Shown: positions 61,820 to 64,000 of the stretch, one piece after another
Layout of the letters: every line of letters begins with the position of its first letter
How positions within the stretch are numbered: position 1 is the first letter of the stretch
Translations under genes and position numbers: made by a program
The notes under the pieces: generated by a model
Seen by the model: the letters and a program-made list of their open reading frames with translations, nothing else
What the model was told of the DNA's origin: nothing
The model's database searches: none
Assembly: GCA_910574455.1 (NCBI GenBank)
Contig: CAJSYZ010000003.1
Coordinates: 3,595,250-3,659,249 of the forward strand
DNA: 64,000 bases
From: Trichaptum fuscoviolaceum
Taxonomy: Eukaryota; Basidiomycota; Agaricomycetes; Hymenochaetales; Trichaptaceae
Direction: 5' to 3'

Positions 61820-61840
61820 TAAGGAGGCCAGTAATCTCAT

Positions 61841-61858
61841 TGTGACCCATGGGTCACA
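61841..61858. repeat. Perfect 18-bp palindrome
   Basis: tgtgacccatgggtcaca is its own reverse complement. It lies 22 bp inside the left terminal repeat of the element and could be a protein-binding site or a subterminal transposase site. Confidence 0.7.
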
Positions 61859-62086
61859 TGGTGCCTGATTATTCAGCTTAGTGGTGGCATAATTTTACAG
61901 GGTTCTTAAGTTGCCGGTGGCTTCCCGAGTCCGGTCACTCTTCTTTTTTTTTCTGAAATTCCACTTGTATTAGAATCAGATAGCGAATACATGCAGATTT
62001 TTTGTGCTACATCTTTACTATCTATCTGCTATGAGGTTCTACGAGCCCAAAGAGCTTGACAGAGACTCACAGAAGTCCTTAGGCCG

Positions 62087-62443
62087 TCAAACTTTGGGTT
62101 CCGAGCCCTTCGACTGGCAAATAGACACAGCCGAAGCTGTTTTGAGGGGCCGGGCACGGGTTGGAGGCTGCGGAACTTCTTCTAAGCATATGTTGACGCT
62201 CGGGTGTGGAGAAGCTGATATCGCGAACACATTGTAAGGTGTCGCACTTGCTTTCGAAGGAGTCTCGAATTGTGACAATGCGCTCGAGCTGTTCGGAGTC
62301 GCGCAAGCTTCGTTTTCGCATTTTCGCATTTTTATTTGCGGATACACTCGTTTCGCATTAAGTTCACCTGGAGTAAAAGGAGTGAATGTTATATTTTGAT
62401 TACGCTCCCCTAAAGGGCGCTTTAACGGTGTAGAATACGGCAT
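62087..62443 (-). CDS. 118-residue SP/TP-rich protein inside the transposon-like element
   Basis: Not recognised. Uninterrupted frame from ATG 62443 (MPYSTPLKRPLGERNQNITF) to a stop at 62087. It carries several Ser/Thr-Pro sites (STPLKR, FTPFTPGE, ATPNS, ETPSKAS, ATPYN, ASPHP); STPLKR and ETPSK resemble the S/T-P-x-K/R cyclin-dependent kinase consensus. Composition differs from random frames nearby. Possible explanations: a host gene fragment captured by the transposon, an element-encoded accessory protein, or a real small cell-cycle regulator whose locus was mobilised. A GT/AG pair near 62,300-62,340 could make a short intron, but splicing there destroys the TP-rich frame, so I keep it unspliced. 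Confidence 0.5.
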   Translation of the reverse strand: MPYSTPLKRPLGERNQNITFTPFTPGELNAKRVYPQIKMRKCENEACATPNSSSALSQFETPSKASATPYNVFAISASPHPSVNICLEEVPQPPTRARPLKTASAVSICQSKGSEPKV

Positions 62444-62658
62444 AAATTAACTACGACATAAATACGACGTCGGGGTACGTTGTAGTAGGAAAAGAGGCGC
62501 GTAGAGGCGCGCGTCGGTCCTATGACCGGCGCAAATCGCGTGTGACTTTCACACTCGATTTAGCTTACTCTCACGCGCTTCGGGAGAATCCCGAGTCTAT
62601 TCCTCACATAGACATGCATCCATATATGGACATGCCTCTATATACGGTTGGTCTGAGG

Positions 62659-62665
62659 TGACTCA
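62659..62665 (+). promoter_or_regulatory. TGACTCA bZIP (Gcn4/AP-1-like) site
   Basis: Exact TGACTCA, 9 bp inside the right terminal repeat and about 180 bp upstream of the MscS-type start codon. If used, it would be a control site delivered by the mobile element. Confidence 0.35.
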
Positions 62666-62673
62666 GCAACTTC

Positions 62674-62735
62674 TGATTGAGTCGGACCAGTCGTTACTAC
62701 AACACAACATAAGTAACGACTGGTTTACGAGTCTA
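62674..62735 (-). repeat. Right terminal inverted repeat
   Basis: 62 bp, inverted copy of 61757-61819. It contains the same internal ccagtcgttac / gtaacgactgg palindrome with a 15-nt loop that has diverged from the left loop while the stems are unchanged. Confidence 0.85.
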
Positions 62736-62744
62736 GAGAAAATA
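62736..62744 (+). repeat. Right target-site duplication
   Basis: gagaaaata, identical to 61748-61756. Confidence 0.8.
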
Positions 62745-62844
62745 CATGGCGGCCATAAAAAGGAGGCTTGTGTGAAGGGAGCAGACTGCAACCGAAGTTG
62801 ATAATCGATATCCACGACCTCTTCTTTCTTTTCTAGCCGTACAC

Positions 62845-64000
62845 ATGGCTGATCTGCCACCAAAAGATCATCATCCTCGACACTTCCGCCCTCAGGACCT
62901 CCTTGTTTCCAACGAGGACGTTGATGAGGCTCTTCCGACACCGCCGTACAAACGGTATCCAACGAGCATTCAAGACGAAGCAGAGGCACAGAGTCCACCT
63001 TATAAGTCCCGCTCACGAGTAGACCTCGTAGACGAGAAGGACCGCAGAATGGGCTCAAATGAGGATGAGAAGGCAACCACTAATAAACCGACCGTGCACT
63101 ACCCTGACGAACTCGCGCACGGGCCTGCACCTGCTTATGCTACGAAACCTGTGAGACTCGACTCTGGCGATGGCCTCTCGTCGAAAGCACCTTCCTTGGC
63201 TGGCACAGATGATGAAGACGAAGAAGAGGATTACAACTGGTCTGACGAAGATGACCTCGTTGACGAAGAAGCGAAATTCGAAAAGAAAATGGGCGTATCG
63301 CAGAAGGCGCGGGGATGGGGATGCATGAGGTGCGTTCAATCTGTCGAATAGAAGGCGCTAAATGTTTAGTCGATTTTAACGCCCATACGATAGGATTATC
63401 ACCTTCTTTTTCTCTACACTCATCGGTAGTGTTATCACGTCGGGCATCATCGTTGCAATACCGATTCTCGTGCGCGTTTTCTACCTTCATCCTCATGATC
63501 AAGATGGATTGGATCACCGCCGGTTTGTGCTTGAAAACATCGAGGGATGGTTGTTCTGGGCGGCCGCCAATTTCCTTGTCTCCTGGATCCTAGGATTTAT
63601 CATTGATATAATCCCCGGTATATTCACCTGGTTGATATTCTTCACCTGGGGCCGTGTCTCGGAGACTATGAAAAGTCGTGTGGAGATGTATCAATCCGTT
63701 AAGGGAACGGTTAAACCCCTTTTCTATGCAGCAGCTTCCTGGGTCAGCTGGGTTATCATTTTTGCGCACATTTACAATCTCTACGATATCGACAACGAAT
63801 CCCAAAGTCGTGCAAGCTACACTCCGAGGGTAAGCAGAGGATCTATCTACTGCAACGGACGCCAAGTGACAATAGTACCATACCTTAGACATACGAAGCT
63901 ATCGAATTCCTTTTCTTCTTTGCTCTCGTTATCTGTGCTCAGCGTTTTCTGTCGCATATGATTGGTGAGTGACTCGACCCCTCTGATTCACAACTGTCAT
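62845..64000 (+). CDS. MscS-type mechanosensitive channel (Msy1/Msy2-like), 3' end outside window
   Basis: Fungal Msy proteins are MscS-family channels of the ER and nuclear envelope that release calcium on hypo-osmotic stress. ATG 62845 (MADLPPKDHHPRHFRPQDLL) starts a long charged cytosolic tail with an acidic run DDEDEEEDYNWSDEDDL. After the first intron the membrane part begins RIITFFFSTLIGSVITSGII with VAIPILVRVFY, then FVLENIEGWLFWAAANFLVS, IIDIIPGIFTWLIFFTWGR, VEMYQSVKGTVKPLFYAAAS and WVIIFAHIYNLYD. The third exon, TYEAIEFLFFFALVICAQRF with LSHMI, ends at 63964 before GTGAGT. The pore helix, EF-hand and MscS beta domain would lie beyond the window. The transposon-like element ends 100 bp before the ATG. 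Confidence 0.88.

Larger units (their letters stand above)
61757..62735. mobile_element. Non-autonomous DNA transposon, Mutator-like, with 9-bp target duplication
   Basis: 979 bp. The left end starts tagactcgcaagccagtcg and the right end, read in reverse complement, starts tagactcgtaaaccagtcg; similarity continues for about 63 bp through gtaacgactggtccgactca. The 9 bases before the left end (61748-61756) and after the right end (62736-62744) are both gagaaaata. A 9-bp target duplication with long inverted repeats fits the Mutator-like superfamily better than hAT (8 bp) or Tc1/mariner (TA). There is no transposase frame inside, so it is non-autonomous. It encloses a 118-codon minus-strand ORF and lies just upstream of an MscS-type channel gene. 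Confidence 0.85.

Overview
This window is nuclear DNA of a filamentous basidiomycete, most likely a mushroom-forming Agaricomycete. The evidence is genes broken by many 45-70 nt GT-AG introns, very short exons, tight divergent gene pairs, and a typical fungal gene set (AP-3 mu, OST2, hexokinase, Con-6 family, TAD1, GPC1, COX15, PRE5, MscS-type channel). I did not resolve the species. Gene models were built by reading reading frames across splice sites, so outer ends are firmer than some internal junctions.

Layout. 0.5-6.2 kb is a compact housekeeping block: AP-3 mu (+), a SOD-fold mitochondrial ribosomal protein (-) divergent with OST2 (+), a DUF1748 mini-gene (-) and an isochorismatase-like hydrolase (-). 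6.6-12.9 kb holds a large coiled-coil protein (+) and a DUF3445/HODM-like protein (+). 13.2-14.9 kb carries gene A of an unrecognised coiled-coil family. 16.6-18.8 kb is an ATF/CREB-type bZIP factor (-) with an almost 6 kb gene-free upstream region containing TGACGT motifs, one a perfect TGACGTCGACGTCA palindrome. 24.6-30.1 kb has two paralogous F-box-like proteins on either side of a hexokinase. 30.3-33.9 kb is gene B, the paralogue of gene A, with a strongly expanded coiled-coil repeat; it is divergent with ATP7. 34.9-40.1 kb: a small unrecognised protein (-), GPC1 (+), TAD1 (-) and a Con-6-type small protein (+).

40-46 kb and 48.9-53.8 kb are gene-poor islands around a PPxY-containing hypothetical protein (-) and an EFM6-like protein methyltransferase (+) with two unusually long introns. 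53.8-61.2 kb returns to dense genes: BolA-like (-) divergent with COX15 (+), proteasome alpha-6 (-), and a large RGG-box protein (-).

The most striking structure is at 61,757-62,735: a 979-bp element with about 63-bp terminal inverted repeats, each containing its own palindrome, and an exact 9-bp target-site duplication (gagaaaata). It looks like a non-autonomous Mutator-like DNA transposon. It encloses a 118-residue ORF rich in SP/TP sites and ends about 100 bp before the start of an MscS-type channel gene that runs off the window.

Functional themes: mitochondrial biogenesis (SOD-like ribosomal protein, ATP7, COX15, BolA), ER/lipid/vesicle work (OST2, GPC1, AP-3) and RNA/protein modification (TAD1, EFM6). 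There is no sign of a biosynthetic cluster; neighbours mainly share promoters.
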